From positions 3,501,233 to 3,565,232 of the forward strand of contig NZ_CP061091.1 of assembly GCF_017654485.1 (NCBI RefSeq): DNA of 64,000 bases. The letters run 5' to 3'. Made by a program: the position numbers and the translations under genes. Source of the stretch: Roseomonas marmotae. Its GTDB lineage: Bacteria > Pseudomonadota > Alphaproteobacteria > Acetobacterales > Acetobacteraceae. The notes under the pieces are model-generated. The model had not been told where the DNA came from, made no database searches, and saw nothing but the letters and a program-made list of their open reading frames with translations. Below, one piece after another: positions 27,043 through 35,969 of the stretch (its first letter is position 1; every line of letters begins with the position of its first letter).

Positions 27043-28149
27043 ATGCTGCAACGCCCGCCCGCCGAACCCGGCATGCGCGAGGAAGAGGTGGATACCCCCG
27101 CCCTGATCCTCGATCTCGATGCCTTCGAGGCGAATCTGGATGCCATGGCCGGCTTCCTGGCGCCCACCGGCACGAAGCTGCGCGCCCATGCCAAGACGCA
27201 TAAGTCCTCCATCATCGCGCTGGAGCAGATGAAGCGCGGCGCTGTCGGCCAATGCGTGCAGAAGGTAGCGGAGGCCGAGGCCCTGGCCTGGGGCGGCGTG
27301 CCGGATATCCTGGTCAGCAACGAGGTCGTCTCCCCGCGCAAGCTGGCGCGGCTGATGGCCCTCTCCCGCATCGCCCGCGTCGCGCTCTGCACGGATCATG
27401 AGGCCGGGATCGCGCTGGCCGAGCAGGCGGCCGAGGCGGCGGGGCAGCGCCTGCGGATGCTGGTGGAAATTGATGTCGGCGCCGCCCGCTGCGGCGTGCA
27501 GCCCGGCCCCGCGGCGGTGGCACTGGCGCAGCGGATCGCCGCCAGCCCGCACCTGATCTTCGGCGGGCTGCAGGCCTATCACGGCAGCGCGCAGCACCAG
27601 CGCAGCCCGGAGCAGCGCGCCGCCACCATCGCCGGCGCGGTGGAGCAGACCCGCCGCACGGTGGAGCAGCTGCGCCAGCAGGGACTGGATTGCGGGATCG
27701 TCGGCGGCGCCGGCACGGGCACCTTCCGGCATGAGGCCACCAGCGGCGTCTATACGGAGATCCAGGCAGGCTCCTACGCCCTGATGGATGCCGATTACGC
27801 CGCCAATGAGGATGCGCCGCCCTTCCGCCACGCGCTCTTCGTGCTGACGCAGGTGATGAGCACGCCGCATGACGGGCTGGTGGTGGTCGATGCCGGCCAC
27901 AAGGCCATCCCGACCGATTCCGGCTTCCCCAGGCCCTGGCAGCGGCCGGGCCTGCGCTATGCCGGCGCCTCGGACGAGCACGGCAATATCCTAGTGGAAG
28001 GCGGCGCGGCGCCGAAGCTGGGCGAGACCCTGCGGCTGGTGCCTGGCCATTGCGACCCGACGGTGGACCGCTACGACTGGTATGTCGGGGTCCGCAAGGG
28101 CCGGGTGGAATGCCTCTGGCCCGTGGCGGCACGGGGAGCCATGCAGTAG
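27043..28149 (+). CDS. DSD1-family PLP enzyme (D-threonine aldolase-like)
   Basis: A 368-residue fold-type III PLP enzyme. The D-T-P-A-L-I-L-D-L-D N-terminal segment and H-A-K-T-H-K at 49-54 hold the PLP lysine region, and a C-terminal G-H-C-D (His-x-Asp) fits the metal site of D-threonine aldolases and D-serine dehydratases. Possible reactions include D-threonine or 3-hydroxy-D-aspartate cleavage. The rest of a beta-hydroxyaspartate cluster is absent, although glycolate oxidase is encoded 16 kb away. CAGGAG lies 7 bp upstream of the start. Confidence 0.85.
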   Translation: MLQRPPAEPGMREEEVDTPALILDLDAFEANLDAMAGFLAPTGTKLRAHAKTHKSSIIALEQMKRGAVGQCVQKVAEAEALAWGGVPDILVSNEVVSPRKLARLMALSRIARVALCTDHEAGIALAEQAAEAAGQRLRMLVEIDVGAARCGVQPGPAAVALAQRIAASPHLIFGGLQAYHGSAQHQRSPEQRAATIAGAVEQTRRTVEQLRQQGLDCGIVGGAGTGTFRHEATSGVYTEIQAGSYALMDADYAANEDAPPFRHALFVLTQVMSTPHDGLVVVDAGHKAIPTDSGFPRPWQRPGLRYAGASDEHGNILVEGGAAPKLGETLRLVPGHCDPTVDRYDWYVGVRKGRVECLWPVAARGAMQ

Positions 28150-28259
28150 AGGGGCGGTTAAGAACAATATTTCCCAGTTCGCGTCAAGCAACAAACTCAT
28201 TGCAGGGGCGTTGAACCGGTAAGCGTCTCCAAGGCGCACCGCAGGAACCGGAGTACCGG

Positions 28260-28460
28260 ATGTTCATCGCCCCCTTTACGCGCCTGACCACATTGGATCT
28301 GTCAGACACTGCCCGCCTCGGCATCAAGGAGGCCGCCCGCCAGGCCGCGCTGCTGCGGGTGCCCGGCCACGACTTCGGCCATGGCACGCGCCTGACGGAA
28401 CTCGCCTCCCATGCCCCGCCGGCCGGACCCGGCCCCCGCGATCATGGGGAGGAGGATTAG
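28260..28460 (+). CDS. small hypothetical protein (66 aa)
   Basis: A short ORF with an ATG preceded by GGAG at 6-7 bp and a relatively AT-rich leader (28158-28200). No known family; the middle has the look of a basic amphipathic helix, and the tail is Gly/Pro-rich and acidic. It lies between the aldolase-like gene and the convergent AGE epimerase gene. Could be a real small protein or a chance ORF. Confidence 0.45.
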   Translation: MFIAPFTRLTTLDLSDTARLGIKEAARQAALLRVPGHDFGHGTRLTELASHAPPAGPGPRDHGEED

Positions 28461-28464
28461 GCGT

Positions 28465-29541
28465 TCAGCGCGGCGCCAGCGCCGCCGCTTCCAGGATGCC
28501 GCAGGTCAGGTGGTAGAGGCTGCTGGCCGGCGCTGCTTCCGTGCTGAAGGCACCACCGGGCAGCCGCCGTTCGTGCCAGAGCCCATCCGGCCGCAGATAG
28601 GCTGACAGGGCCGCCTCGGCCGCTGCCAGCCGCTCCGGCCGGAAGGGCCGCCGCAGGGCCTCGGATTTCAGCCGCTCGGTCTGCGGCCAGAGCCGCGCCC
28701 CCGCCTCCAGCACCCGCCCATCCGGCGCCAGGGCGTCCCGCAAGGCGCCGCTGCTGGCATCCTCGCCATGGCGGTCCACGAAATCCTGCAGAATGGCGGC
28801 CTCGGCCGGTACCGGCCCCCGCGTCAGCCGGGCGTGGCGGTGCAGCAGCCAGATCCATTCGCAATGATGGCCGGGTTCAACCACCGCCGGCTCCGCCGCC
28901 CGCCAGTCCTCGCCGAAGAATTCCAGCAGCGCGCCACCGCGCAGGAAGCGCTCGCGGAACAGCGCCACCAGCGGCGTGGCGCGCTCCAGGAAGCACGTCT
29001 CGCCGAAAGCCTCGGCGGCGGCCAGCCGGGCCTCCAGAAGGTGCATATGCGGGTTCTGCCGGCGCGGCAGACCGGGCGGCAGGCTCTCCACATAACCGCC
29101 GGCCGGATGGGCCATGGCGGACTCGATGAAATCGTCGAGCGCCATGGCCGGCCCGCGCAGCGCCGCCGCCGGCAGGATGGCCGTGGCGGCGGACAGGGCC
29201 AGCAGCACGAAGGCCTGGTCGTAGAGGTCGATTCGCGCATCCGTCACGCGCCCCTGACGGTCGAAGCGCCAGGCATAGCCGCCGCCGGGCAGCGCGGCGC
29301 GGCGGCGCAGGAAATCGACGCCCAGCTCCACCGCCCCCGCCGCGCGGGGCAGGCCATGGCGATGCGCCTGGGCGAAGACATAGACCTGCCGCGCCGCGAC
29401 GCGAAGGCGCCGGTAATCCAGCGGGCAGTCCAGCCGGTCAAGCGTCAGGCTTTCCTCGAAGGCGCCGGCCTGCCAATCCACCCCATGCGCCAGCCAGAGC
29501 GGCCATGCCGCGCCTGCCAGCCAACCCTTCAGACCGGACAT
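28465..29541 (-). CDS. AGE-family sugar epimerase/isomerase
   Basis: A 358-residue (alpha/alpha)6-barrel protein of the N-acylglucosamine 2-epimerase family. R-V-A-A-R-Q-V-Y-V-F, D-L-Y-D-Q-A-F-V-L-L, N-P-H-M-H-L-L-E-A and a central P-G-H-H-C-E-W-I-W segment are characteristic and include the conserved histidines. Substrate (mannose, N-acetylglucosamine or another sugar) undetermined. The start at 29541 is preferred over ATG 29562 because GGGAG lies 10 bp upstream. Confidence 0.87.
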   Translation of the reverse strand: MSGLKGWLAGAAWPLWLAHGVDWQAGAFEESLTLDRLDCPLDYRRLRVAARQVYVFAQAHRHGLPRAAGAVELGVDFLRRRAALPGGGYAWRFDRQGRVTDARIDLYDQAFVLLALSAATAILPAAALRGPAMALDDFIESAMAHPAGGYVESLPPGLPRRQNPHMHLLEARLAAAEAFGETCFLERATPLVALFRERFLRGGALLEFFGEDWRAAEPAVVEPGHHCEWIWLLHRHARLTRGPVPAEAAILQDFVDRHGEDASSGALRDALAPDGRVLEAGARLWPQTERLKSEALRRPFRPERLAAAEAALSAYLRPDGLWHERRLPGGAFSTEAAPASSLYHLTCGILEAAALAPR

Positions 29542-29691
29542 GCCGTCCCGCTCCCCATCCATGGCGCGCGGTTACGGCGGGCCCACGACCCTGTCAAAGC
29601 CCAGCACACGATCCGCTCTTGACCACGCGCGCGGCGCGGCGCATCGCCCTTGTTTCCCGTTGAACCCCAGGAAGGCCCGGACCTCCAGCCC

Positions 29692-30471
29692 ATGCTCGCA
29701 CTGCGCGTCATCCCCTGCCTGGACGTGAAGGACGGCCGCGTCGTGAAGGGCGTGAATTTCGTCTCCCTCCGCGATGCCGGCGACCCGGTGGAGCAGGCCC
29801 GCACCTATGACCGGGAGGGGGCGGACGAGATCACCTTCCTCGATATCGGCGCGACGCATGAGAACCGCGACACGATGTATGACGTCATCGCCCGCACGGC
29901 GGCCGAGGTCTTCATCCCCCTGACCGTCGGCGGCGGCGTCCGCAGCGTCGAGGATGTCCGCAAGCTGCTGCTGGCGGGCGCCGACAAGGCCAGCATCAAT
30001 TCCGCCGCCGTCACCGACCCCGACCTGGTGCGCCGCGCCGCCCAGGCCTTCGGCAGCCAGGCCATCACGGTGGCCATCGACGCCCGCCAGGTCTCCCCCG
30101 GCAAATGGGAGGTCTTCACCCATGGCGGCCGCAAGGGCACGGGCATCGACGCGCTGGACTGGGCCCGGCAGGTCGCCAGCCTGGGGGCCGGGGAACTGCT
30201 GGTGACCTCGATGGACCGGGACGGCACCAAATCGGGCTTCGACCTGGACCTGCTGCGCGCCATGCGCGCCGCCGTCCGGCTGCCGCTGGTGGCCTCGGGC
30301 GGGGTGGGCAAGGTCGAGCACTTCATCGAGGGCGCGCGCGCCGGGGCTACCGGCCTGCTCGCCGCCAGCGTGTTCCACTATGGCGAGATGCGTATCGCCG
30401 AGGCCAAGGCGGCGCTCGCCGCCGCTGGCCTGCCGGTGCGCCCACTGACAGACCGCAGGAAAGTCGCCTGA
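29692..30471 (+). CDS. hisF: imidazole glycerol phosphate synthase subunit HisF
   Basis: A 259-residue TIM-barrel cyclase making imidazole glycerol phosphate and AICAR with HisH in histidine synthesis. C-L-D-V-K-D-G (Asp near residue 11) and A-I-D-A-R (Asp near 130) are the catalytic positions. An upstream TTG at 29650 is open but 29692 matches the family start. It precedes hisE by 3 bp. The usual neighbours hisH and hisA are not in this window, so the his operon is split here. Confidence 0.96.
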   Translation: MLALRVIPCLDVKDGRVVKGVNFVSLRDAGDPVEQARTYDREGADEITFLDIGATHENRDTMYDVIARTAAEVFIPLTVGGGVRSVEDVRKLLLAGADKASINSAAVTDPDLVRRAAQAFGSQAITVAIDARQVSPGKWEVFTHGGRKGTGIDALDWARQVASLGAGELLVTSMDRDGTKSGFDLDLLRAMRAAVRLPLVASGGVGKVEHFIEGARAGATGLLAASVFHYGEMRIAEAKAALAAAGLPVRPLTDRRKVA

Positions 30472-30474
30472 AGC

Positions 30475-31032
30475 ATGGCTAAAGACTTGAAGAAGAAGGC
30501 GACGGGGAAACTCGCCGCCAAGCCCGCGGCCAAGAAGCCGGCCAAGAAGAAGGCCGCCCTGCCGCTGCCGCCGGATCTGGCCCCGGTCGTGCCCCCGGTC
30601 ATCGCCAAGGCGCGCAAATCCGTCCGGAAGGTCGAGGCGCGCCACCTGCTGCCGCTGGACCTGCCGGCCACCGGCGATATCGAGGTGCTGCGCCGGCTGT
30701 GGGAGACAATCGAGAACCGCCGCGTTTCCGGCGATACCACCATCTCCCATTCCGCCCGGCTGCTGTCGCGCGGCACCGCCAAGGTGGCGCAGAAGCTGGG
30801 CGAGGAAGCGGTGGAATGCGTGATCGAGGCGACGCTGGGCAACCGCTCCGCCACGGTGCTGGAAAGCGCCGACCTGCTCTATCACCTGCTGGTGGTCTGG
30901 GTGGATGCCGGCATCCGGCCGGAGGAAGTCTGGGCCGAGCTGGTGCGGCGCGAGGGCATCTCCGGTATTGCCGAGAAGGCGGCCCGCCCCAAGGGCATCG
31001 TCCGCGCCGCCCAGACGACGAAAATCCCCTAA
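30475..31032 (+). CDS. hisE: phosphoribosyl-ATP pyrophosphatase HisE with Lys/Ala/Pro-rich N-terminal tail
   Basis: A 185-residue protein. The C-terminal ~115 residues form His[13 protein letters not shown] near residue 66, then [11 protein letters not shown] and the E-S-A-D-L-L-Y-H metal-binding helix near 128. The first ~65 residues are a Lys/Ala/Pro tail (many KK and AKKP repeats) resembling histone H1-type tails and absent from ordinary HisE (about 90-120 residues). Coupled to hisF by a 3-bp gap, with the HIT gene 18 bp on. The tail's role is unknown; a later internal start is not obvious because no ATG or good RBS precedes the core. Confidence 0.93.
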   Translation: MAKDLKKKATGKLAAKPAAKKPAKKKAALPLPPDLAPVVPPVIAKARKSVRKVEARHLLPLDLPATGDIEVLRRLWETIENRRVSGDTTISHSARLLSRGTAKVAQKLGEEAVECVIEATLGNRSATVLESADLLYHLLVVWVDAGIRPEEVWAELVRREGISGIAEKAARPKGIVRAAQTTKIP

Positions 31033-31050
31033 GCCAGAGGAACGTCCGCC

Positions 31051-31443
31051 ATGCCTGTCTCCGGCCGCCCCCCTTATGACGAGGGCAATATCTTCGCCCG
31101 CATCCTGCGCGGCGAGATCCCGTCGCGGAAGGTGCATGAGGATGAATACGCCCTCGCCTTCCACGACATCGCGCCGCAGGCGGCGGTGCATGTGCTGGTA
31201 ATCCCGAAGGGGCCCTATGTCTCGGTCGCCGACTTCTCGGTCGGGGCCCCGCCCGAGGCCATCGCCGGCTTCTGGCGCGCGGTGGCGGAGACGGCGCGCA
31301 AGCTGGGGCTGGAAGATGCCGGCTTTCGTGTGCTGACCAATATGGGCCATGACGCCGGGCAGGAAGTGCCGCATTTCCATGTGCATATCTTCGGCGGCCA
31401 GCCGCTGGGGCCGATGCTGGCCGGGCGCGGGCCCGGCGCCTGA
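31051..31443 (+). CDS. HIT-family protein (HinT-like)
   Basis: A 130-residue histidine-triad nucleotide-binding protein with H-F-H-V-H-I-F near the C-terminus, the active-site triad of purine nucleoside phosphoramidase/AMP-lysine hydrolases. N-terminal N-I-F-A-R-I-L-R-G-E-I-P is typical. It follows hisE by 18 bp, a placement common in alphaproteobacteria. Confidence 0.93.
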   Translation: MPVSGRPPYDEGNIFARILRGEIPSRKVHEDEYALAFHDIAPQAAVHVLVIPKGPYVSVADFSVGAPPEAIAGFWRAVAETARKLGLEDAGFRVLTNMGHDAGQEVPHFHVHIFGGQPLGPMLAGRGPGA

Positions 31444-31505
31444 TCATGGCCGCCGGAACCGGCCGGGGACTTGAACCCGTCCCTCCGCGCCGCCATCCAT
31501 TAAGG

Positions 31506-32357
31506 ATGGATGCTGCCTCCTCCGTCGCGGAAGCCCGCGCGGCCCTGACCGCCGCCGGGCAATTGCCGGATGCCGAACTCGACCTCGCCGGCGTCGCGCT
31601 GCAATTCGCCAGGATCGACGCGCCGGAGGCCGATTGGCGGGCCGCCGCCGCCCATCTTTCCGACCTCGCCCGCCAGACCGTCACCGCCGCCGCCGCGGAC
31701 AGCCAGGCCGATGCCGGCGACCCGCTGCGCCGGGCCGAGCTGCTGGCCTCCGTCCTCGCCCGCTTCGGCTATGAGGGCGACGAGACGAGCTACGACGACC
31801 CCGCCAATGCCAATCTGATCCGCGTCACGCAGCGGCGGCGCGGCCTGCCGGTGGCACTGGGGCTGCTCTGGCTGCATATCGCGGAAGCCGCCGGCTGGCC
31901 GGCCCATGGGCTGGATTTCCCTGGGCATTTCCTGCTGGGGGTGGAGGGGAGGCGCGGCGTCGTGGTCGTGGATCCCTTCCATGGCGGGCTGGTGCTGGAA
32001 GCTCCCGCCCTCCGCATGCTGCTGAAGCGCATCGAGGGCGAGCAGGCGGAGCTGCGCCCGGGCGTGCTGGCCTCCGTCGGCAAGCGCGCGGTGCTGCTGC
32101 GGCTGCAGAACAACATCAAGCTGCGCCGCCTGCATGACGGCGCGCTGGACGGCGCCCTGGCCTGCACCGAGGACATGCTGCGCCTGGCGCCCGATGCCGC
32201 CGCGCTTTGGCGCGAAGCCGCCGTGATGAACCAGCGGCTGGACCGCATCGGCAAGGCCCTGACCTGCCTCGACCGCTTCCTGGCACTGGTCCCGGAAGGC
32301 GAGGCCGCCGCCCGGGCCCGCGCCATGGCCACCGAACTGCGCCAGCGCCTGAACTGA
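31506..32357 (+). CDS. SirB1-family protein (transglutaminase-like plus TPR)
   Basis: A 283-residue protein of the SirB1 family. The N-terminal two thirds form a transglutaminase-like fold lacking a clear catalytic cysteine, with L-P-V-A-L-G-L-L-W near residue 117 and G-L-D-F-P-G-H-F-L near 135. The C-terminal ~85 residues look like TPR helices. Function unknown. ATG 31446, three bases after the HIT stop, is an alternative start adding 20 residues unlike the family. Confidence 0.83.
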   Translation: MDAASSVAEARAALTAAGQLPDAELDLAGVALQFARIDAPEADWRAAAAHLSDLARQTVTAAAADSQADAGDPLRRAELLASVLARFGYEGDETSYDDPANANLIRVTQRRRGLPVALGLLWLHIAEAAGWPAHGLDFPGHFLLGVEGRRGVVVVDPFHGGLVLEAPALRMLLKRIEGEQAELRPGVLASVGKRAVLLRLQNNIKLRRLHDGALDGALACTEDMLRLAPDAAALWREAAVMNQRLDRIGKALTCLDRFLALVPEGEAAARARAMATELRQRLN

Positions 32358-32532
32358 GGGCGGGCCCCGCGCGGCCAAGCCCCTGCCCGGCCCTTCCACA
32401 TAAATCTCGACGATCCCGGCGGCTTGACGCGGCGATGATGCTGTATGACGCCTTCTGTCGCCGGCAGCACCCCGCCGCCGGGGCACCTGTCCCGCCCAGT
32501 CCAGACGCCAGCCGGCCGGAGTATGGCTTGAT

Positions 32533-33909
32533 ATGAGTGACACCGCGCTGCGCCTGGCCACCCGGCCCGAGCCACCCGCCGGGGATGGTGCCGCCCTGCC
32601 CGGCTTCGCCGAGGCGCTGCGGGTCTGGCTGAAGGTCGGGCTGCTCTCCTTCGGCGGCCCCGCCGGGCAGATCGCCCTGCTGCACCGGGAGGTGGTGGAC
32701 GAGCGACGCTGGGTCTCGGATGCCCGCTTCCTGCACGCGCTGAACTTCTGCACCCTGCTGCCGGGGCCGGAGGCGCAGCAGCTGGCCACCTATCTCGGCT
32801 GGCTGCTGCATGGCGTGCGCGGCGGCCTGGCGGCCGGGCTGCTCTTCGTGCTGCCGGGCATGGTGGTCATGCTCGGCCTCTCCATCCTCTACGCCACGCT
32901 GGGCCAGGTTCCGGCAGTGGCCGCGCTCTTCTACGGGCTGAAATGCGCGGTGCTGGTGCTGGTGCTGGAGGCGCTGCTGCGCGTCGCCCGGCGCGCCCTG
33001 CATACCGATGCTGCGTGGATGCTGGCCGCCGCCGCCTTCCTGGCGCTCTTCGCCTTCGGTCTTCCCTTCCCGGTCGTGGTGCTGTCCGCGGCCCTGCTCG
33101 GCTATGCGGCGCCGGGGGCCTTCCGCGGCGCCGGCCCTGGCACGGCCAGGGACGGCCCGCCCGCCATGCTGGATGCCGCCCTGGCCGCCGATCCCGGCCG
33201 CCTGGACCGCCTCACCGCCCGCGCCTGGCGCGCAGGCTGGGCCGCCCTCGCGCTCTGGCTGCTGCCGCTGGCGGCGCTGGCGCTGCTGGAGCAGGGTTTC
33301 TTCGCCGATATCGCCTGGTTCTTCTCCAAGATGGCAGTGGTGACGGTGGGCGGCGCCTATGCCGTGCTGGCCTATGTGGCGCAGGAGGCGGTGCAGGATT
33401 ACGGCTGGCTGAACCCGCACCAGATGCTCGTCGGCCTCGGCCTGGCGGAGACCACGCCGGGCCCGCTGATCCTGGTCCTGCAATTCGTGGGCTTCATGGC
33501 GGGCTATGGCCAGGGCGGGTTGGCCTGGGGCGTCATGGCGGCACTGCTGACGGTCTGGGTCACCTTCGCGCCCTGCTTCGCCTTCATCTTCCTCGGCGCG
33601 CCCTATGTGGAACGGCTGCACAGCAACCGGAAGCTGGCCGGAGCCCTGGCCGCCGTGACGGCGGCGGTGGTGGGCGTCATCGCCAATCTGGCGCTCTGGT
33701 TCGGCCTGCGGGTGCTCTTCACCGAGATGCGCCCGGCGCGGCTGGGCCCGCTGGCCCTGGAACTGCCGCTGCCTGCCAGCCTGGACCCGCTGGCCCTGGC
33801 CCTGGCGGCGGTGGCGGCGCTTTGCCTCTTCGGATCGCGGCTGGGGCTGCTGGGCACCCTCGGCGTCACCGCCGGGCTGGGGCTGGCGGCGAAGCTCGCC
33901 ATCGGCTGA
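32533..33909 (+). CDS. chrA: chromate transporter ChrA (CHR family)
   Basis: A 458-residue inner-membrane protein with two homologous CHR halves (about 22-200 and 240-440). The first contains L-S-F-G-G-P-A-G-Q-I-A, the second V-V-T-V-G-G-A-Y-A-V-L, and both have the L-P-G-P / T-P-G-P turn. The family exports chromate, driven by proton motive force; some members transport other oxyanions. No chrB regulator is adjacent. Followed within 18 bp by a LysE-type exporter gene. Confidence 0.9.
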   Translation: MSDTALRLATRPEPPAGDGAALPGFAEALRVWLKVGLLSFGGPAGQIALLHREVVDERRWVSDARFLHALNFCTLLPGPEAQQLATYLGWLLHGVRGGLAAGLLFVLPGMVVMLGLSILYATLGQVPAVAALFYGLKCAVLVLVLEALLRVARRALHTDAAWMLAAAAFLALFAFGLPFPVVVLSAALLGYAAPGAFRGAGPGTARDGPPAMLDAALAADPGRLDRLTARAWRAGWAALALWLLPLAALALLEQGFFADIAWFFSKMAVVTVGGAYAVLAYVAQEAVQDYGWLNPHQMLVGLGLAETTPGPLILVLQFVGFMAGYGQGGLAWGVMAALLTVWVTFAPCFAFIFLGAPYVERLHSNRKLAGALAAVTAAVVGVIANLALWFGLRVLFTEMRPARLGPLALELPLPASLDPLALALAAVAALCLFGSRLGLLGTLGVTAGLGLAAKLAIG

Positions 33910-33926
33910 GGGCGGGTGACGAGGCA

Positions 33927-34556
33927 ATGAGCCCGACCCTCCTCTCCCTCACCGCCTTCGTGGCGGCGGCCTCCGTCTTCACCGTCACTCCGGGCATGGA
34001 CACGGCCCTGGTACTGCGGACCTCCGGTGCTTCCGGCGCCCGCGCGGGGCTGGCGGCGGCCGGCGGCATCTGCCTCGGCCTGCTGGTCTGGGGCGTGGGT
34101 GCCGCCTTCGGTCTGACAGCCCTGCTGGCAGCCTCCGCCCTGGGCTTCGCCATCGTCACATGGGCAGGCGCGGCCTATCTGGTCTGGCTTGGCCTGAAGC
34201 TGCTGGCCCGGCCCCGTGTCCTCGTGGCGGAGGGGCCGCACCGCGCCGCCCCCGGCGCGCGGGAGGGCTTCCGCAACGGGCTGCTCACCAACCTGCTGAA
34301 CCCGAAGGTCGGCGTCTTCTACGTGACCTCCCTGCCGCAGTTCATTCCGCAGGGGACGGGCGTCGCGGGTTTCTCACTGCTGCTGGCACTGGTGCATGTG
34401 GCCCTCACCCTCGCCTGGTTCTCGCTGCTGGTGGGCATGACCGTGCCGCTCGGCCGCTTCCTCTCGCAGCCGGGGGTGGTGCGGTGGCTGGACCGGCTGA
34501 CCGGCTGCGTCTTCCTGGGCTTCGGGCTGAAGCTGGCGCTGGCGCAGCGCGGCTGA
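33927..34556 (+). CDS. LysE/RhtB family amino-acid exporter
   Basis: A 209-residue inner-membrane protein with the V-T-P-G-M-D-T-A motif, N-L-L-N-P-K-V-G-V-F-Y and about six membrane helices, closer to RhtB/LeuE-type exporters than the other LysE-like protein of this window. GAGG lies 4 bp before the ATG. It probably shares a transcript with chrA. Substrate unknown. Confidence 0.88.
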   Translation: MSPTLLSLTAFVAAASVFTVTPGMDTALVLRTSGASGARAGLAAAGGICLGLLVWGVGAAFGLTALLAASALGFAIVTWAGAAYLVWLGLKLLARPRVLVAEGPHRAAPGAREGFRNGLLTNLLNPKVGVFYVTSLPQFIPQGTGVAGFSLLLALVHVALTLAWFSLLVGMTVPLGRFLSQPGVVRWLDRLTGCVFLGFGLKLALAQRG

Positions 34557-34560
34557 CGCC

Positions 34561-35148
34561 TCAGTCGATCACCTCGTCCGGCGCCACGCCCCAGAAGTCG
34601 CTGCGGCGCAGCCAGCCGGAATGGTCGCCGATCCGCACCTCGCACCAAGCGCTGCCGGCGGCGCAGCGGCGGATGCGGCCGACCACGCCGGGCTGCAGAT
34701 GCGCGACGATGCCGCTCTCGGCGGCAGCGGAACGCCGCAGCTCGCGCGGCTGCCCCACCACCACCAGCGTGCGGCGGCCGGCCAGGGTGGACTGGTGCAC
34801 CCAGCCCTCGGTGCCGTCCATGTCGCGGATGCGGCGCCACTGGTTGTACTCGCGCAGCACCTCCACCGGCAGGTCGCGCCGCTGGTAGGTCCATTCGATG
34901 GGGAAGCGCGTATCCGGGCCGATACGCAGATTCACCTCATCCGACCGCAGCGCCACGAAGCGCGGCACCGGCAGGCCGGTGACGCTGCCGACGCCGGGAT
35001 TGGGGTCCGGCGGCGGCTCGGCCCGCGCGGGCGGCGGTGCCATGGCGGCGCCGGCCGCGACGCCGGCGGCGGCCCCCGCCGCCGCCCCGGCCCGGTTGCG
35101 GGCATTGGGGGAGGCCGGGCGGCCGGTCTGCTGCGGCGCGCGCACCAC
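34561..35148 (-). CDS. SH3-domain protein, C-terminal part (probably frameshifted)
   Basis: About 195 residues ending in two bacterial SH3-like domains: about 60-125, with R-S-D-E-V-N-L-R-I-G-P and G-W-V-H-Q-S-T, and about 130-190, with W-C-E-V-R-I-G-D-H-S-G-W-L. The frame lacks a signal peptide and has no convincing start. A signal peptide plus Pro-rich linker lies immediately upstream in another frame (to 35488). The two parts make a normal secreted SH3 protein if one base is gained or lost around 35160-35190, a run of G/C triplets. SH3 proteins of this type act in the periplasm, probably on cell wall. Confidence 0.75.
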   Translation of the reverse strand: MVRAPQQTGRPASPNARNRAGAAAGAAAGVAAGAAMAPPPARAEPPPDPNPGVGSVTGLPVPRFVALRSDEVNLRIGPDTRFPIEWTYQRRDLPVEVLREYNQWRRIRDMDGTEGWVHQSTLAGRRTLVVVGQPRELRRSAAAESGIVAHLQPGVVGRIRRCAAGSAWCEVRIGDHSGWLRRSDFWGVAPDEVID

Positions 35149-35488
35149 GGGGCGGGGCGCCCCGCCGCCGCCGCGGGCGGTCGCGGGCGGGCCGCTGCTC
35201 CTGCGCCCGGGCCGGTGGCCTGGCGGGTGCCTGCGCCGGGCGCTGCTGCGCCGGGCTCTGCGCCTGGGGCCTGGCAGGGGTGGAGGGGTTCTGCGGCCGC
35301 GATGGCGGGGCCTGCATTTGCCCCTGCGCCGGGGCGGGCGCCACGCGCGGGGGTGGTGGTGGCGCGGCGGGGCGGGGTGGCGGCAGGCTGCCCTGCGAGG
35401 TGCCGAGCGAGGACTGACCCACCGCCGGCAGGGTTGAAAGAAGCAGGACGGGAAGCAGTAGGGATGAGGTCAGGCGAAGCCGGGGCAT
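35149..35488 (-). pseudogene. signal-peptide and Pro-rich 5' part of the SH3 gene, out of frame
   Basis: From ATG 35488 the frame encodes a clear signal peptide (M-P-R-L-R-L-T-S-S-L-L-L-P-V-L-L..., cleavage near A-V-G-Q) and then a Pro/Ala/Gln/Arg-rich linker, the layout expected before the SH3 domains. Reading on in this frame gives an Arg/Gly-rich sequence unlike any protein. Switching by one base in the GGC/CGG repeats near 35160-35190 gives G-G-G-G-A-P-R-P-V-V-R-A and continues into the SH3 frame. It is either a real frameshift or a base-calling error in a G/C run. Confidence 0.7.
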
Positions 35489-35573
35489 GGGGGGATCACG
35501 CGCAAAATGCGGCGCTCCGGTCAAGCCCCGGAGGCCGCCGCGCCGGAAGAATGCGCCCGGCGGCGGCCCGGCT

Positions 35574-35969
35574 TCAGAGAGCCAGCATCTGCCCCTGCCC
35601 CACCGCCGAGAGGAAGGTGACGATCCCCGCCACCTCCACCCCCCCGGCCAAGGCCTTGGCCGGGATGGCCTCGGCCCGCAGCCCGGCCTCGCAGGCGATG
35701 CGGCGGATGCCCAGCTCCACCGCCGCTTCCGCCAGGATGCCGATGCCCGCCACGCCGCGCCCGGCCAGCAGCGCCTCACGCGGGTCCGTCAGCAGGGGGT
35801 TGTCGCGCAGCAGCAGCCGGCAGCCGGCATTGGTGGCGAAGAGCACCACCGGCCGCCCCACCGCCGCCGCGCCGGTGGCCACCACCAGCGCGTAATGCGC
35901 CGCCTCATGCCCGCCGGAGCGCAGCAGCACTCCCAGCGGCGATCCTGATGGCAGGCCCGGCGGCGTCAC
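35574..35969 (-). CDS. DsrE-family protein
   Basis: A 131-residue protein of the DsrE/DsrF superfamily. It has the alternating strand-helix pattern of this fold, with A-L-V-V-A-T-G-A-A-A-V-G-R-P-V-V-L-F near residue 27 and a conserved-looking cysteine in A-C-E-A-G near 93. Such proteins carry or relay sulfur or persulfide groups. The start overlaps the moeB stop by 4 bp, so it is coupled to the sulfur-carrier activating enzyme, hinting at a shared sulfur-transfer role. Confidence 0.8.
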   Translation of the reverse strand: MTPPGLPSGSPLGVLLRSGGHEAAHYALVVATGAAAVGRPVVLFATNAGCRLLLRDNPLLTDPREALLAGRGVAGIGILAEAAVELGIRRIACEAGLRAEAIPAKALAGGVEVAGIVTFLSAVGQGQMLAL

